Below the pieces are notes generated by a model. The model worked only from the letters and a program-made list of their open reading frames with translations. It did not search any database and had not been told where the DNA came from. 64,000 nt of DNA from Casuarina equisetifolia (Eukaryota; Streptophyta; Magnoliopsida; Fagales; Casuarinaceae), in contig CM052354.1 of assembly GCA_028551475.1 (NCBI GenBank), positions 11,987,172 through 12,051,171 of the forward strand. The letters are read 5' to 3'. A program made the translations under genes and the position numbers. The stretch's first letter is position 1, and each line of letters opens with the position of its first letter. This document shows, one piece after another, positions 10,835 through 22,605 of this stretch.

Positions 10835-13459
10835 ATAAGATCTTAAGAAATTCCATGAGTTTGAGATTTACAGTTTTTTTTAATAGTAAGAATATGGTCT
10901 GTGTTGTAATGTTAAATCTTTAAAATTAGTAATTTGCATAAATGTCTATTGCATCTTCATATGCATCATATGATTTCCTGTTCCACGTCTTTTTCAAAAA
11001 TGCTTCTCTTTGAAAATAGCATTTGAATGACGCTTATTCATACTCTAGTATTGAGGTGTATTAATGTTACAAAACTCTTGAGCAAAACAACTATAGGCAA
11101 AACATTTTCTGACCTTAACTCAATAGCCACCGTATTTTAGGAAAAATCCATTTTTGGAAAATCCTTTGCTTAAACACTCATATTTTAAGGAAGAAAAATT
11201 TTCTAACCAAAAGTTTGGGTGTGCTTATCAAAATAAGACTTCTTGATTAAGTTGGCTATTTTTAGAAAAAAAAATTCTTGTTAAGTGTCAAATCCAAAAA
11301 GACCAAATATTTTATGCTTACTACTATGCACTAAAATATTTTCTTTTACTTAAAGAACCAGAATTTTGAAGTTTTGCTAAACATTCAATTTTCTCTCAAA
11401 ATTCTTCAAAACTGGTTCTTGAATAACTAACTATCTATATCATAGTGCAAATTATGCTTTAGAATGTTGATACAATACTTGTGGTGCTAAAATATCTAAA
11501 ATGAGTGGGCTTTCATGCTGTGAATATTTTATTTGAGTAGATATGCATAATACTTAATCCTTAAATCAACATTGATTATATGACTTAACTCATTACTTGA
11601 ATGAATGCAAGTGCAAAGTTGTGTGTCATGGATTGAATTCAGATTCTAACTTGCTTTGCTTGAATCCATGTGCAATCACTTTAAATAATAGATCATATAC
11701 TTTATAAGGGCCTTAAGGACATGATTGATCAAATAGAAAATGCACTTCTCATGTTATAGCTATTAGTTTTTGAAGTACATATATATGTTAAAGTATACTA
11801 TGCTATGCTTTCAGCCTTGGTTTTGTTAATATTGCTTAAAAGTATTTTTTTTAGTAGTGAATAGAACATAGGTGATTGACAAATTAAATTAAAACCTAAT
11901 TCATCCCCCTTCTTAGGTTGCTTTAGGGACAAAACACAAGAGTTTTACATTGAATGATAAAATCCTAAAGTAAAGTTAATGTTAGACTATGAGGTTATTT
12001 CTAATAATTGACAATGTCTCTTTAAAAAGAAAAAGTTACATTCTAAAGATAATATGATTTTTTTCTTAAGAGATTATTGGTTTAGAAATAATTTTGAATA
12101 TTAATTTTTGTAAATAGATATTGATTTGACGACTTCATAATGAAATGCTAGAGAAATAATATAAGGTTGAAATAGTGGACAATAACTCACACATAAAACT
12201 AGGTTTATGCCTTCTACTAAAATAAGGGTTAAGACTTTATTTACATCCATTTTACAGTGATCACTACATTAAGTAGTGATGAATCCATTTAAATGGAAAA
12301 GGAGGGAAGAAGCCAATTAAATAGAAAAGAAAAAGTAGAAAAAGAAAGTTATATTTATTACACTTTAATGGTAAAGTGTATAGCTAGATAGATCATTCAT
12401 TCTTGTGTGCTAAACAAAAGTCTCACACCAAAAATGTGATTTCTTATGGTAAAACTTAAACAATAGAAATATTTGTCTAACTCTTAAGTTACTAGCTTTT
12501 AAGTTGAGCTTTTATGCTTTTTAAAATAACATTTAAGTTGCACCACTATTTGTGACCTTAAGTCTAATGTTCCTCAACATGTGAAGGCATGTATGTAGGG
12601 CAAAAATCCCACACTGAAAACATAATCCTTTATGATGAAGGTTAATTAAAGGAAATGTCCCTTCAACTCTTGAATTAACTTTTGCATTAAGCCTTTAGAC
12701 CTTTTAATACTTTTTGCATTAAAAAATTCTTGACATAAAAAGAGGAAGAACTTTATCTTATTATATCAAATTTTTTCTTACAAATAACAATATATTTGTT
12801 TGAATACTACGGCAAATAAGTCCTAAAGAAAAATATAAGACAATTATTTACGTGGAAAATCCTATAAGGTAGTAGAAAGTATTGCAATGTAAATTAGAAT
12901 ACTAGTTGTTACTTTAAAAAATTAGAATTTACAATAATATATCAAACACAACAATCCATGGATAACATATATTTATATAGTTACAAACTCTACAAGCAAA
13001 TATATGTTGTAATGAAATAGATATAAAATCCAGTCTAGAAGAATCAAAAGGGAGATGCTGCCTTGTTTTGAATGCTGTCAATAGGAGAAAAGCACCCACA
13101 TGGCGATGCTTCCAACAGACTGCTGCTGTAAAAAGCTTTTCTAGGTCGCTTGAATCTAAGTGGCTACAGGATCCTCTTTAGGATCCAGGTGTGATCGTCG
13201 TAATTGTGTAACATTTACAAAATCTAGCCGCCTAGTGTCCATCTAAGTTGTACTTGAAGCTTCTCTTCGGTTTTTATATTGAGACTTGGTTTTGGGATCA
13301 AATCGAAACCCATTATACATGCCAAACATCTTTCTTTATTCTTTGGCCCTCAAACTTATTTTAAGTACTGAGAAAGAAAGTTTAGAACTTTATTCTAAAC
13401 AAGTCTTTGAAGCTTTCATAATTTGTTGTTGAATTAATCTATCAATTTAATGACCCTCA
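10835..13459. other. AT-rich intergenic DNA, no gene seen
   Basis: No ORF with recognisable homology and no RNA gene seen. Short oddities are a perfect 8-bp stem with a 5-base loop at 12260-12280 (ATCACTAC/GTAGTGAT) and a moderately GC-rich patch at 13040-13230 that I cannot assign. The stretch near 12300-12360 resembles 42720-42790, so this spacer is probably a duplicate of the 41-44 kb spacer. Confidence 0.5.
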
Positions 13460-14040
13460 AATGAAATTATTGATTTTTTTCCTTTTTAATGAACAAGTTT
13501 GAATATTCCAACAAAATATTTTGATAAGACAATGTTATCATGAAAACAAAAGTTATTTATGACAATGCTTCACAACATAATAGTATTTTTATTGTGTCTT
13601 ATTTTCTAAGGCTGGTAATGGCACAGTTCACGAAGGGGAAAAAGAAAAAAATAAAGGAAGATCTCTACATAAAAGAAGATGAAGGAGGAGTAAGAGAAAC
13701 GGTAACAGAAAAAGAAAAAAAGAAAGAAAGATAAACACGAAAGAAGAAGAAAATGGTAAAGAATTTAGAAGTACAAAATACAAATAAAGAAGAAGAAGAG
13801 TTAGAAACAATTTTATTCACATGCTTTAGAATCCCAAAACATACAAAACTAAAGAGAACAAAGGAAACAGATAAAATAGGGAGTATTTTGAAGATTAAGC
13901 AAAATAAGCTGATCATTTATGACAAAAAAATGAGTTTGTTTGCCTTAAGAAAATGAAAGACTAGCTTTGTAGGCTCAAACCAAAATTACTTATGCTTACT
14001 GTGGATTGAACAATCCTAAAAATGTTCCAGCAAGTGAAAT
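13460..14040. repeat. Local duplicated block DB, copy 1
   Basis: Matches blocks at about 40655-41590, 44650-45240 and 51320-51420. Shared landmarks are AACAAAATATTTTGATAAGA (13510), a purine-rich GAAAAAG stretch, and a segment reading ATTGAACAATCCTAAAAATG (near 14002). No coding potential is shared between copies. The origin is unknown, but in the 40-kb copy it adjoins an ankyrin fragment. Confidence 0.6.
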
Positions 14041-14689
14041 TTGATTTGAAAGGAATTTATGTTTCTTTTTTTTATGATTCCACGGCCAATGTTGGTTACT
14101 TTTTTCTTTCTTTCATAAAATGTTCTTTGTGGCGGAGAGAAGATGTATATCCACTTCAAATGTTCTTTTATAACTTACTCGATCACAAAGCGCGTTAAGA
14201 AAAATTGTGCTTGTCAACAGGGAGCCATCAAACTACTAGACTTAATGCAATTTGACCTGAACTTGTTTAATTTGATTCGTATTGGAGAAGAAGAAAAAAC
14301 ATCGACATTGGGTCAATTTGCTAACTCTAAGTCTACTCGGTAGATTTGGGATGGAAGGTTTGAATTGTTTAATGAAACCTAAACACATCGTAATATGGAT
14401 CAGAAATAAATTTAGTTTAAGATATATCAAAACTGTATTCTTAAGATTTTCTTTGGAGAAAAGTTGAAACAAAATTTTGGAAGACCAAAAATGATGTCTA
14501 GTAGCAATAACCAGATTACTTTCGAACAGGACAACAAGAAAGAGAATAAAACAACATATCGACTGCAACCCATTTCCAAACTTGCTATTGTGGGCTGCAA
14601 CCCACTTCTATCATCAGATTTGGTGATAGAAAAAGTTCCAACGTTGAACGTCGTGCAAAACTGGCTTTTTATGATGAACCAACCATTAT
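14041..14689. other. Intergenic DNA left of copia C, no gene seen
   Basis: Short ORFs at 14143-14343, 14242-14568 and 14282-14467 overlap each other on both strands and resemble nothing I know. Element C starts at 14690, cutting into the ORF at 14464-14778. Confidence 0.5.
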
Positions 14690-15105
14690 TGTTGAGATGT
14701 GATGGGGCTTTCAGCTACTCCTATTGGTCAATTTGGGTGGCTGTTGCAGTAGACAAAATAGTGTGCAGTGACTTATGAATGATGCGGCAAGAAGCGTACA
14801 AAGCAAGTGGTAACGTGGAAGAAAAGAAATTGTAGGCTGTAGAAAAGGTGTGCTTATTTTGTGATAGGTGTAGGTGTGCTTATTTTGTGATAGGCGTAAT
14901 GATGGTAGTGTGTGTGGTAGTAGAAGTGTTTGTCTGTAGTTGTGGTGTGGGTAATGGACTATTGTATTGTCTTTGTAGCCTTTTGACTTGTGGCCTTTTG
15001 TATTGAAGAAAGCTTTTGTTTGCTCTTCAATCTGTCCATTCTTTTGAATCCAAACACAAATCAGTGATCACCTAAGCCTTCACACGAAAGTTTCATTCTG
15101 TAATA
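14690..15105 (+). repeat. 5' LTR of copia C
   Basis: Starts TGTTGAGATGTG and ends GTAATA; the partner LTR ends in CA, so the terminal C was lost here by a C-to-T change. A 26-bp unit is tandemly duplicated inside it at 14847-14872 and 14873-14898 (one difference). The same duplication is in the 3' LTR at 19471-19522, so it predates insertion. Tandem repeats in copia LTR U3 regions are known to act as enhancers in some elements (Tnt1); that role here is inference. Confidence 0.93.
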
Positions 15106-15106
15106 G

Positions 15107-15130
15107 TGGTATCGGCGCCCAGGTTCGGTT
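15107..15130 (+). other. Primer-binding site of copia C, tRNA-iMet-like
   Basis: TGGTATCGGCGCCCAGGTT begins two bases after the LTR. The first seven bases match the complement of the initiator tRNA-Met 3' end and the later CAGGTT also matches, with differences between. Confidence 0.7.
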
Positions 15131-15243
15131 TCTCATAGACACGTCCTTGTTTTTGCCCTCTTTTTTATCTCTCCATCCATTTCTAATCTCTTCTCTCTCC
15201 TCTAACCCATTTTCTTTCTCTTTCCGATCACAACCCATTTCTC

Positions 15244-18200
15244 ATGGCCACACCCACTAGCACACCCGCTTCCTCCACTATTGCCAGCAACCCACGACCC
15301 GCTCCCGTCCTACCTCATTCCCACCTTCCTGTTCCTTTCTTTGATGGAAATAATTATCACACTTGGTGCCTTAAAATTACCACCTACCTTAAATGCCAGG
15401 GCATGTGGGACATCGTTCAAAATGGGCTTCCGAAGGTTGATGATGAAGCAGCACTTTCCCCTGCGTAACGTGAGAAATTTCAGAGAAATCAAGAAAAGGA
15501 GCTCCGGGCAATGATGATCATGCAACTTGCTGCTGTAGAGAATTTGCTCATGCGTCTCTCTCATGTTGCCACTCCACATGAAATGTGGATTGCCTTGGAA
15601 AATGAATTTCTTGGCGCCCCCAAGGTACGATCTATCAAACTAAAATCCCTTAAACATGATTTAGAACTGCTTGAGATGGAGGAGGGGGAAACAATTTCTA
15701 GGTATTACAATAGATTAAATGTGGTAGTAAGTCAAATTCGGTCTCTAGGGGCCCCTTTACTTGAGTCACGAGTTGTTGAGAAGCTTCTCATCAGCTTGAC
15801 AAAGAAATTTGACCTTATAGTGAATAATATTGAGGAAACTAAAGACTTTGCCAACATGTCAGTGTCTGAATTAATGGGGTCTCTGGAAATGTTTGAGCGA
15901 AGAATTGGTCCTAGGAAGGAGAAAGCCACTTTAGAAACAACCTTTAAAAGTGTTGTGAACTTGGGTTCTCGTCTAGAACCCACCCCTGGAGAGGGAAGTA
16001 AGGCAACAAATGGCCAAGCTTGGTATCCCCCCTGCAAGGTTTGTAACAAAACCAACCATTTAGAAAAATATTGCTAGAATAAGGGTAAACCACAATGTCG
16101 ACATTGTAAAAAATTCAGTCATGTGGAGAAGAATTGTAGACTTAAGGAGAATCGAGCTAATTTGGCAGAAAAAGAAACAGGAAAGGATGAGAAGGTTCTA
16201 TTTTTTACTAGTTTGTCAGTAACCTGTGCAGATCCAAGCCTATGGTTTGTGGATAGTGGTTGTACTAACCATATGACTCCCTATGCAGAAGTGTTTAGTT
16301 CTCTTGATAAAACTTATACATCTCGTGTAGGGCTAGGTGATGACAGGTTCATTGAAGTGTTAGGAAAAGGCAGTGTGTTTGTACAAACTCTTAATGGGAG
16401 AAAGCTTATCCGTGATGTGCTATTTGTTCCTACGTTGGGGGTCTAATTTACTCAGTGTGGGGCAAATGATGGAAAGCAAGTGCCACATTTTATTTAAAGA
16501 TCGGCACTGTCAAATTTATGATGAGCAGGGTGTGAAGCTCATCAGTGTTCCCATGACTAGTGCTCAAAACTTCTCTCTCAGGTTCAAATATGCCAACCAA
16601 ACTGCGTTAAGTGCTGTTGAAGATGCATCTTGGTTATGGCACCACCATTTCGGACACCTGAACTTCAGGTCCTTAGAAGAGCTCCACACTCAGCATTTGG
16701 TAGATGGCTTGCCAACTATCAAGGCTCCTGGAACTGTTTCCGCATCATGTCAACTTGGGAAGAGCTCTAGAAGATCATTTCCTATCAAAGGAAAAGAAAA
16801 GGTGACAACAAAGTTGGAGCTAGTGCACACTGATTTGTGTGGACCTATGAGAGTCCATACCAAGGAGGGGAACAGATTCTTCATATTGTTCATTGATGAT
16901 ACAAGTCAATTTTGTTGGGTTTATTTCATTAAAGAAAAATCTGAGGCCTTGAAGTGCTTTTTGAAATTCAAAAAGGAAGCAGAATCAGAGAGTGGGATGA
17001 AAATAAAAACTCTGCAGTCAGACAGAGGAGGAGAATGCCAAAGCACAGAATTTGTCAAGTTCTGTGAAAATGAAGGTATTGTACATTAACTAACTGCGAG
17101 TTATTCCCCAGAGCAAAATGGGGTTGCTAAAAGGAAAATGCTGAAAGGAAAAACCAAACTGTCATGGACATGACAAGAAACATGATTGAAGAGAAGAAAG
17201 TCCCAAAAGAATTTTGGGGAGAAGTAGTAAATACATCTGTGTATTTACTCAATCGAAGCCCTAACTCAACGCTGCAGAACAAGACCCCTCATGAGGCTTG
17301 GAAAGGGAGAAAACCAGCAGTTGACCATCTGAAGATCTTTGGCTCGATGTGCTTCATCCATGTACCACAACAACTTCGACATAAACTAGACAACAGAGCT
17401 AAACAAGGTATTTTTCTTGGCTATAGTTTAATTTCTAAAGCTTACCGTGTGTTCAATTTGTCCAGCAAAAGATTGGTGGTCAGTAGAGATGTGAAGGTCA
17501 ATGAAAATGCAACATGTGATTGGAAATCATTGCTGGAGGGACAACCTACTCCAACATATCCAGGGACAGTCAAAGAAGTTGGGGTTTCTATTGGTTGCTT
17601 CAATGAAGAACCTGTGGAAACAACAACTGTGGTTCAAAAGAGTGCAAAAGGGAAGTCCTCCTCTGGAATAAGGGCAGAAAACACTTATGAGGATGAAAGG
17701 GAGTTGACCGACATGTCTCCAATCAGAATAAGAAGGTTGGACGAGTTGTATGAGAGCTGCAACATGGCCACTTTGGAGCCATTGACCTATGAAGAAGCTG
17801 TGGATGATGTTGAATGGAAGAAGGCAATGGATGAGGAGATGAGAAGCATTCGACATAATAATACCTGGAGTCTCACAGATTTACCAAAAGGAAAGAAAAT
17901 AGTTGGGTTGAAGTGGATTTTCAAGACTAAAACAGATGCAGATGGAGAAATTGTCAAATACAAAGCAAGGTTGGTGGCCAAGGGATATTCACAGATTCCA
18001 CGAACTGACTTCACTGAAACATTTGCGCCTGTTGCACGGTTGGAGACTGTTCGATTGATTATTGCAATAACAGCTCAGTTTAAATGGAAGATACTCCAAC
18101 TGGACGTTAAGGTAGCATTCTTAAATGGAGAAATTAAGGAGGAAGTGTATGTTGAATAGCCTAAGGGGTATGTAGAGCAAGGAATGGAGACTAAGGTGCT

Positions 18201-19317
18201 CAAGCTTAAGAAAGCATTGTATGGGTTGTGTCAAGCACTAAGGGCTTGGGTTAGTCGAATCAGTAAGTATTTTACTGAGAAGGGATTCTAGCATAGTCCA
18301 AGTGAACCTACTCTATTTCTGTCATGTAACAGTGATTCCATTCTCTTGGTTTCTATTTATGTTGACGATTTAATCTTTACAGGCAATGATCCTAAAAGGC
18401 TGATGAAGTTTAAAGAAGAAATGATGGAGGCCTTTGAAATGAACGACATGGGAGCAATGCAGTATTTCCTTGGACTAGAGGTGAATCAACAAGAGTATGG
18501 AATTTTTGTGTCCCAAGCCAAGTTTGCAAGAATATTGCTATCCAAGCATCGCATGACAGACTGCAAACCCATCTCAACACCACTAATTCCTGGAGAGAAG
18601 GTGTTCTTTAATGATGGTACAGGTGAAGCTAATGCCACTGCATACAGAAGTATCATTGGGAGCTTATTGTATTTGACAGCAATTAGGTCGGATATATTAT
18701 TTTCTGTATCACTCATGTCAAGATACATGCAGAATCCAAGGAAAGGGCATCAATGCAGACTCAAAAGGATCCTTCGGTATCTTAAAGGAACCTTGAATTT
18801 TGGTTTGCTCTATAAATCGTCTGCACAATTTGCTCTTATAGGATACAGTGACAGTGATTAGGGCGGCAATACAGGAGATTCCAGAAGCACGAGTGGATTT
18901 GTTTTCAGTTTGGGTTCAACAATATTCTCTTGGTCATCTAAGAAACAAGATTTTGTCTCTCTTTCTACTGCTGAAGCAGAATATGTGGCTGCCTCAGCAG
19001 CCGCAAGTCAAGCTACATGGTTGCGCAAGATGATGTTGGAAATGGGATTTGAACAAAAGGAAGGGATTGCAATCTTCAGCGACAGCAAATCTACTATAGC
19101 TATGACAAAAAATCCAAGCCACCATTCGAAGACTAAGCACGTTGACATAAAGGTGCATTATGTTCGTGAGCTGGTGGAAGCAAAAGAGATTGTGTTCGAA
19201 TATTGCTGCAATAGCTATCAACTTGCAGATCTGTTCACAAAGAGTCTTGGAAGGGGACAACATGAGTATTTGAGGGAACTTATTGGAGTAACGACAGACC
19301 CTATCAAGGAGGGGTGT
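15244..19317 (+). pseudogene. gag-pol polyprotein of copia C
   Basis: The ATG at 15244 opens a gag of the UBN2/DUF4219 type (MATPTSTPAS...). Two CCHC knuckles follow near 16035-16140, then protease with an intact D-S-G (16250). Integrase (16630-17500), RT (17760-18700, intact YVDD at 18358-18369) and RNase H (18830-19250) complete the order. Damage is light: TAA at 15466, TAG at 16075, an extra G in the run at 16437-16441, TAA at 17087, a 14-bp tandem duplication at 17126-17153, and TAGs at 18157, 18289 and 18859. The +1 G and the 14-bp duplication cancel, so gag and RT are in the same frame. The stops at 15466, 17087, 18157 and 18289 fit C-to-T at Gln codons and 18859 fits G-to-A at a Trp codon. 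Confidence 0.95.
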
Positions 19318-19729
19318 TGAGATGTGATGGGGCTATCAGCTACTCCTATTGGTCAATTTGGGTGGCTGTTGCAGTAGACAAAATAGTGTATAGTGACTTA
19401 TGAATGAAGCGGCAGGAAGCGTGCAAAGCAAGTGGTAATTGGAAGAAAAGAAATTGTAGGCTGCAGAAAAGGTGTGCTTATTTTGTGATAGGTGTAGGTG
19501 TGCTTATTTTGTGATAGGCGTAATGATGGTAGTGTGTGTGGTAGTATAAGTGTTTGTTTGTAGTTGTGGTGTGGGTAACGGACTATTGTATTGTCTTTGT
19601 AGCCTTTTGACTTGTGGCCTTTTGTATTGAAGAAAGCTTTTGTTTGCTCTTCAATTTGTCCATTCTTTTGAATCCAAACACAAATCAGTGATCACCTAAG
19701 CCTTCACATGAAAGTTTCATTTTGTAACA
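19315..19729 (+). repeat. 3' LTR of copia C
   Basis: Preceded by the polypurine tract AAGGAGGGG (19306-19314). Starts TGTTGAGATGTG and ends GTAACA. Pairs with 14690-15105. Confidence 0.95.
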
Positions 19730-20839
19730 ATTAAGAGTAGCCTTCTAGCATACATATCTTTTGGGCTTCAAAGTGAGCATCAGACATGCACAAGAACACC
19801 TAGCTATTTCCAACTTGCTTCAGTTTGGTTTGAATAGGCCTTCAAGATAGGTTGAAGTGAAGATTGTTTTTCAATTTAATTTGGTAGAATCCCAATGGTC
19901 GTTCTTCTACCCACAATAAGTTTACATGTTCTTATTGGCCAACAAGCTCTACAAGGACATATAGTTATGAGATTCAATTTGGTGCCCTATTTATATACGT
20001 GCGAAAAAGATAATTATTTTGGAAGAAATATTAAATTTATCCCTTTAATTGGTTGTTTTCTAGTATATTTGAAAGATTCTTGTAATTTTTAGTCTTGGAT
20101 CATTATGTTTAGACTTTTTTCATAGAAGTTTCTGCCAATAGTCTAACTTCCCCATCAAGACCAACTACAATACATATTCTGGAAGGAAATTTATCACACT
20201 GACACAAAGCATACACATGCAAACACAAGGATTTAGAGTTGTTTTAGCCCCTATGTCCAATCAGGCTCTCTCACTTATTGCACGTGAGATTATATATATG
20301 CTTTTATTTCTATTTTCATCTGTAGTGCTAAATATTACAATACGAATATCGTTTTACTTGTTTGACATCAATGCTAGATAAGTTAAACCCACGTTAATCC
20401 ACTACAACTATACCGCATAATAAAATTACCTATGATAACAATACATAGATGATGTCTTATAACATTAGCTACTATATCTCATTATTGTTATTGTGCAATT
20501 AAAGGTGATATGGATAAGATTTATTTACCTTTCATATTTTTCAGGGGCTATTGTGTGAGTGGTATGTTATCTTTGACTAATTTTGCTAAAATCGGGAAGT
20601 AAATAAAAAGATATTGAGTCATGTCTCATAAAGTCCCCTGTACTTATCCAAAAAAATAGAAGTCCCTTGTGACTTCAATATATACCAATTATCTGTTATG
20701 TATCCCCAATTTTTAGCTTCTTTTATCTTTTTTTGTTTTGCATCATGCTTATAATGGAATTTCCATCCGTCTGTTGATATTCATTTTTTCTTTTCATTTT
20801 ACATGACAATGACGACAATTAAAAAGAAGTTACGTTCGT
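19730..20839. other. Intergenic DNA of the ankyrin array, no gene seen
   Basis: No supported gene; the 65-codon ORF at 19895-20092 is not recognised. The part from about 20370 to 20840 is similar to 61960-62880, and its end resembles 32080-32180 and 57900-58010. It is therefore array spacer duplicated with the ankyrin units rather than unique DNA. Confidence 0.5.
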
Positions 20840-21040
20840 TTCTATCTCAATGCCCTTTCAGTCCAAATGGGTTGCCCTTGGTAAGAAACAAGTGGACAAG
20901 CAGAGCACCGATAGGGCCATGTTCTAGTCCCATGTACTTCTAAGGTGCTTGAAAATGGCAGATGCGGCAGACATATCCAGGTGAGGCTGAGAATTTTGGA
21001 GACCTGCTTCTTGTTGTCCACCTGTATCTTCTTCAACCGG
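20840..21040. repeat. Array block R, copy 1
   Basis: Repeat unit shared with 25880-26060, 32180-32480, 46440-46600 and 63015-63270. Landmarks are TTTCTATCTCAAT, a segment around AATGGGTTGCCCTTG, GTGGACAAGCAG, and ATGGCAGATGCGGCA. In this and the 63-kb copy it lies just beyond the 3' end of a minus-strand ankyrin/PGG unit. No frame is open in all copies. Confidence 0.65.
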
Positions 21041-21069
21041 TCACCTTTATTTACAGTACATGATCTAGA

Positions 21070-21285
21070 AAAAGTTTATAAACGAAATGCTTTATTGGAG
21101 CACAAATACAACTATACAATATATTAGGCACATACATTGTAAAATGTCCGACGAGCAGAACATCAGGTTGGACATCTCGAAACAATAACTCTCACACGAC
21201 GATTCACTCTTACAATAAAAGGACAAGAATCTACTTTTTCTCATGAAATTTCCATTCTCAAGCACTGTGGTACAAACGTTCCACC
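21070..21285 (-). other. Putative 3' UTR of an ankyrin/PGG unit
   Basis: On the minus strand this carries an AATAAA signal (TTTATT near 21094). The part around AATGCTTTATTGGAGCACAAA is repeated near 63325-63345 in the same relation to another unit. It resembles the transcribed tail of the minus-strand PGG fragment next to it. Confidence 0.45.
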
Positions 21286-21540
21286 TTATTTTTGAAGCAG
21301 GCCCAAGGTCATCCTAACCGTACTTATAGCGGGTGAAATGATATTAATGCAAGGAAAGGGCCGTGGCCCGATTGTTATACCAATACGGTGTGACGCTCTA
21401 GCTACAAAACTAGGCGTATCATTTGCAGAACAAAAATACTCGTCTTGCCAAGTTCCTCCGGGTTGAATTATAAGCATGGTAGCAACCATCAACAAAGAAT
21501 TGCGGGGTTTTCACTCAGCCGTTTTAAGTTTAGTGCTTTT
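21286..21540 (-). pseudogene. PGG-domain fragment of an ankyrin-repeat protein
   Basis: On the minus strand this reads KPRNSLLMVATMLIIQPGGT followed by WQDEYF, the first transmembrane helix and hallmark loop of the PGG domain. That domain anchors plant ankyrin-TM proteins of the BDA1/ACD6 type in membranes. A stop lies just upstream of KPRN, the second to fourth helices are not recognisable, and no ankyrin exon is found upstream within about 1 kb. It is a truncated copy of the gene seen better at 59-61 kb. The frame runs to the stop at 21286 through sequence that in other copies lies beyond the PGG domain. Confidence 0.75.
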
Positions 21541-22605
21541 ACGCCCTAGCATACATTTGATATGGCGGTTGTGCACCCGTGCTACAAATGCAAGGAGTCA
21601 AAAATTGTTTTGGGCCTAAGGGGCCCTTGAGACCGTATTGTATGGCGTGGTAAATATTTACTATTTATCCACGAGGTGTATCCCTAGGGCATTCTTCTTG
21701 TTGCTTGTGAATTTGGATGTGTATGTTTTGCTCACAATAGTCATCCTAGGAGAGATAAGCTTGATAAGAAAACTATCCAATGTTGTAATATTAATGTTTG
21801 ATTGAGAAAATCTTGAATTTACATTTGTCCGGAAGCAACGCTCTTACTTGCTTGGCTAGCCACTTGCTGGTTTATATAAATGATCGTCGCCACAAAATTC
21901 TATGGCGACTTTGAACAAGTAAATGGGAAAAATGGAATAATATCATAGATACTATTCCACAAGCTTCATCTTTCTCTGTCATTCACGAAACTACTGTTAA
22001 AGAGTTCTATGATTTGCAAACAAAACATATATTTTTTTTTTCTCAAAATTAATTTATAAGGGAAGAACATATATTCGAAAACATAACAAAGGACTATAAT
22101 ATTAATGGAAACACAAGTCCAAATATCAACAAAATATCCAAACAAGATGATGGACATGCTAAGACTCAAGACCCTCGTCACATCAAGGCTAACAACGTTC
22201 TGTCAAGAACAAGCTTCTTCATCAATAGTCCACTTACAAGAGCTAAAAAATCACAATAACTGCGTTATAGAAATCTTCCTCGAACACCAACAAGTTCACA
22301 CAGGATTCCTTTCGTCGCTGCGTATATGGTCTAGATTCTTGATCCGTGGAAGTTTAGAAAACGGGCTTGGACGTGCCAAAAAGTTGAGAAAAAGGATAAA
22401 AAGTCGAGACCAGACGAAAAAGGCAATGCTTTCGTGGTGTCACCGATACAGCATGGACAGAAGTCTTCCGTTGCACGTGAAAATCGACGCACCATGGACT
22501 TCACTATTCTAGTTTTATATTGCTCAATGATAAGTAACAAGCGAATAGGCCAGTTTTAGCTGAAGGAAAAACTGTTATTGTACAGATTAATTATTTTTTC
22601 TTTTT
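21541..22605. other. Spacer between two ankyrin/PGG remnants
   Basis: ORFs of 135 codons (22105-22512, plus) and 69-71 codons (22331-22540 and 21966-22181, minus) overlap on opposite strands. Neither shows a recognisable motif, and neither resembles the ankyrin exon expected here. Confidence 0.4.

Larger units (their letters stand above)
14690..19729 (+). mobile_element. Copia element C, full-length, recently inactivated
   Basis: A 5.0-kb Ty1-copia element with LTRs 14690-15105 and 19315-19729, an initiator-Met type primer site, a gag-PR-IN-RT-RH polyprotein and a polypurine tract. I count 15 substitutions and one single-base indel between the LTRs over about 415 bp (about 3.6%), so it is the youngest element here whose two LTRs I could align in full. 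The flanks ATTAT (14685-14689) and ATTAA (19730-19734) look like a 5-bp target duplication with one later change. Confidence 0.95.

Noticed and set aside
12260-12280. Perfect 8-bp inverted repeat with 5-base loop
   Set aside because: Such stems are expected by chance in 64 kb of AT-rich DNA, and no MITE boundaries or target duplication surround it.
22105-22512. 135-codon plus-strand ORF
   Set aside because: No motif or family resemblance, overlaps an ORF on the other strand, and lies in array spacer. Kept only as a note in the spacer entry.
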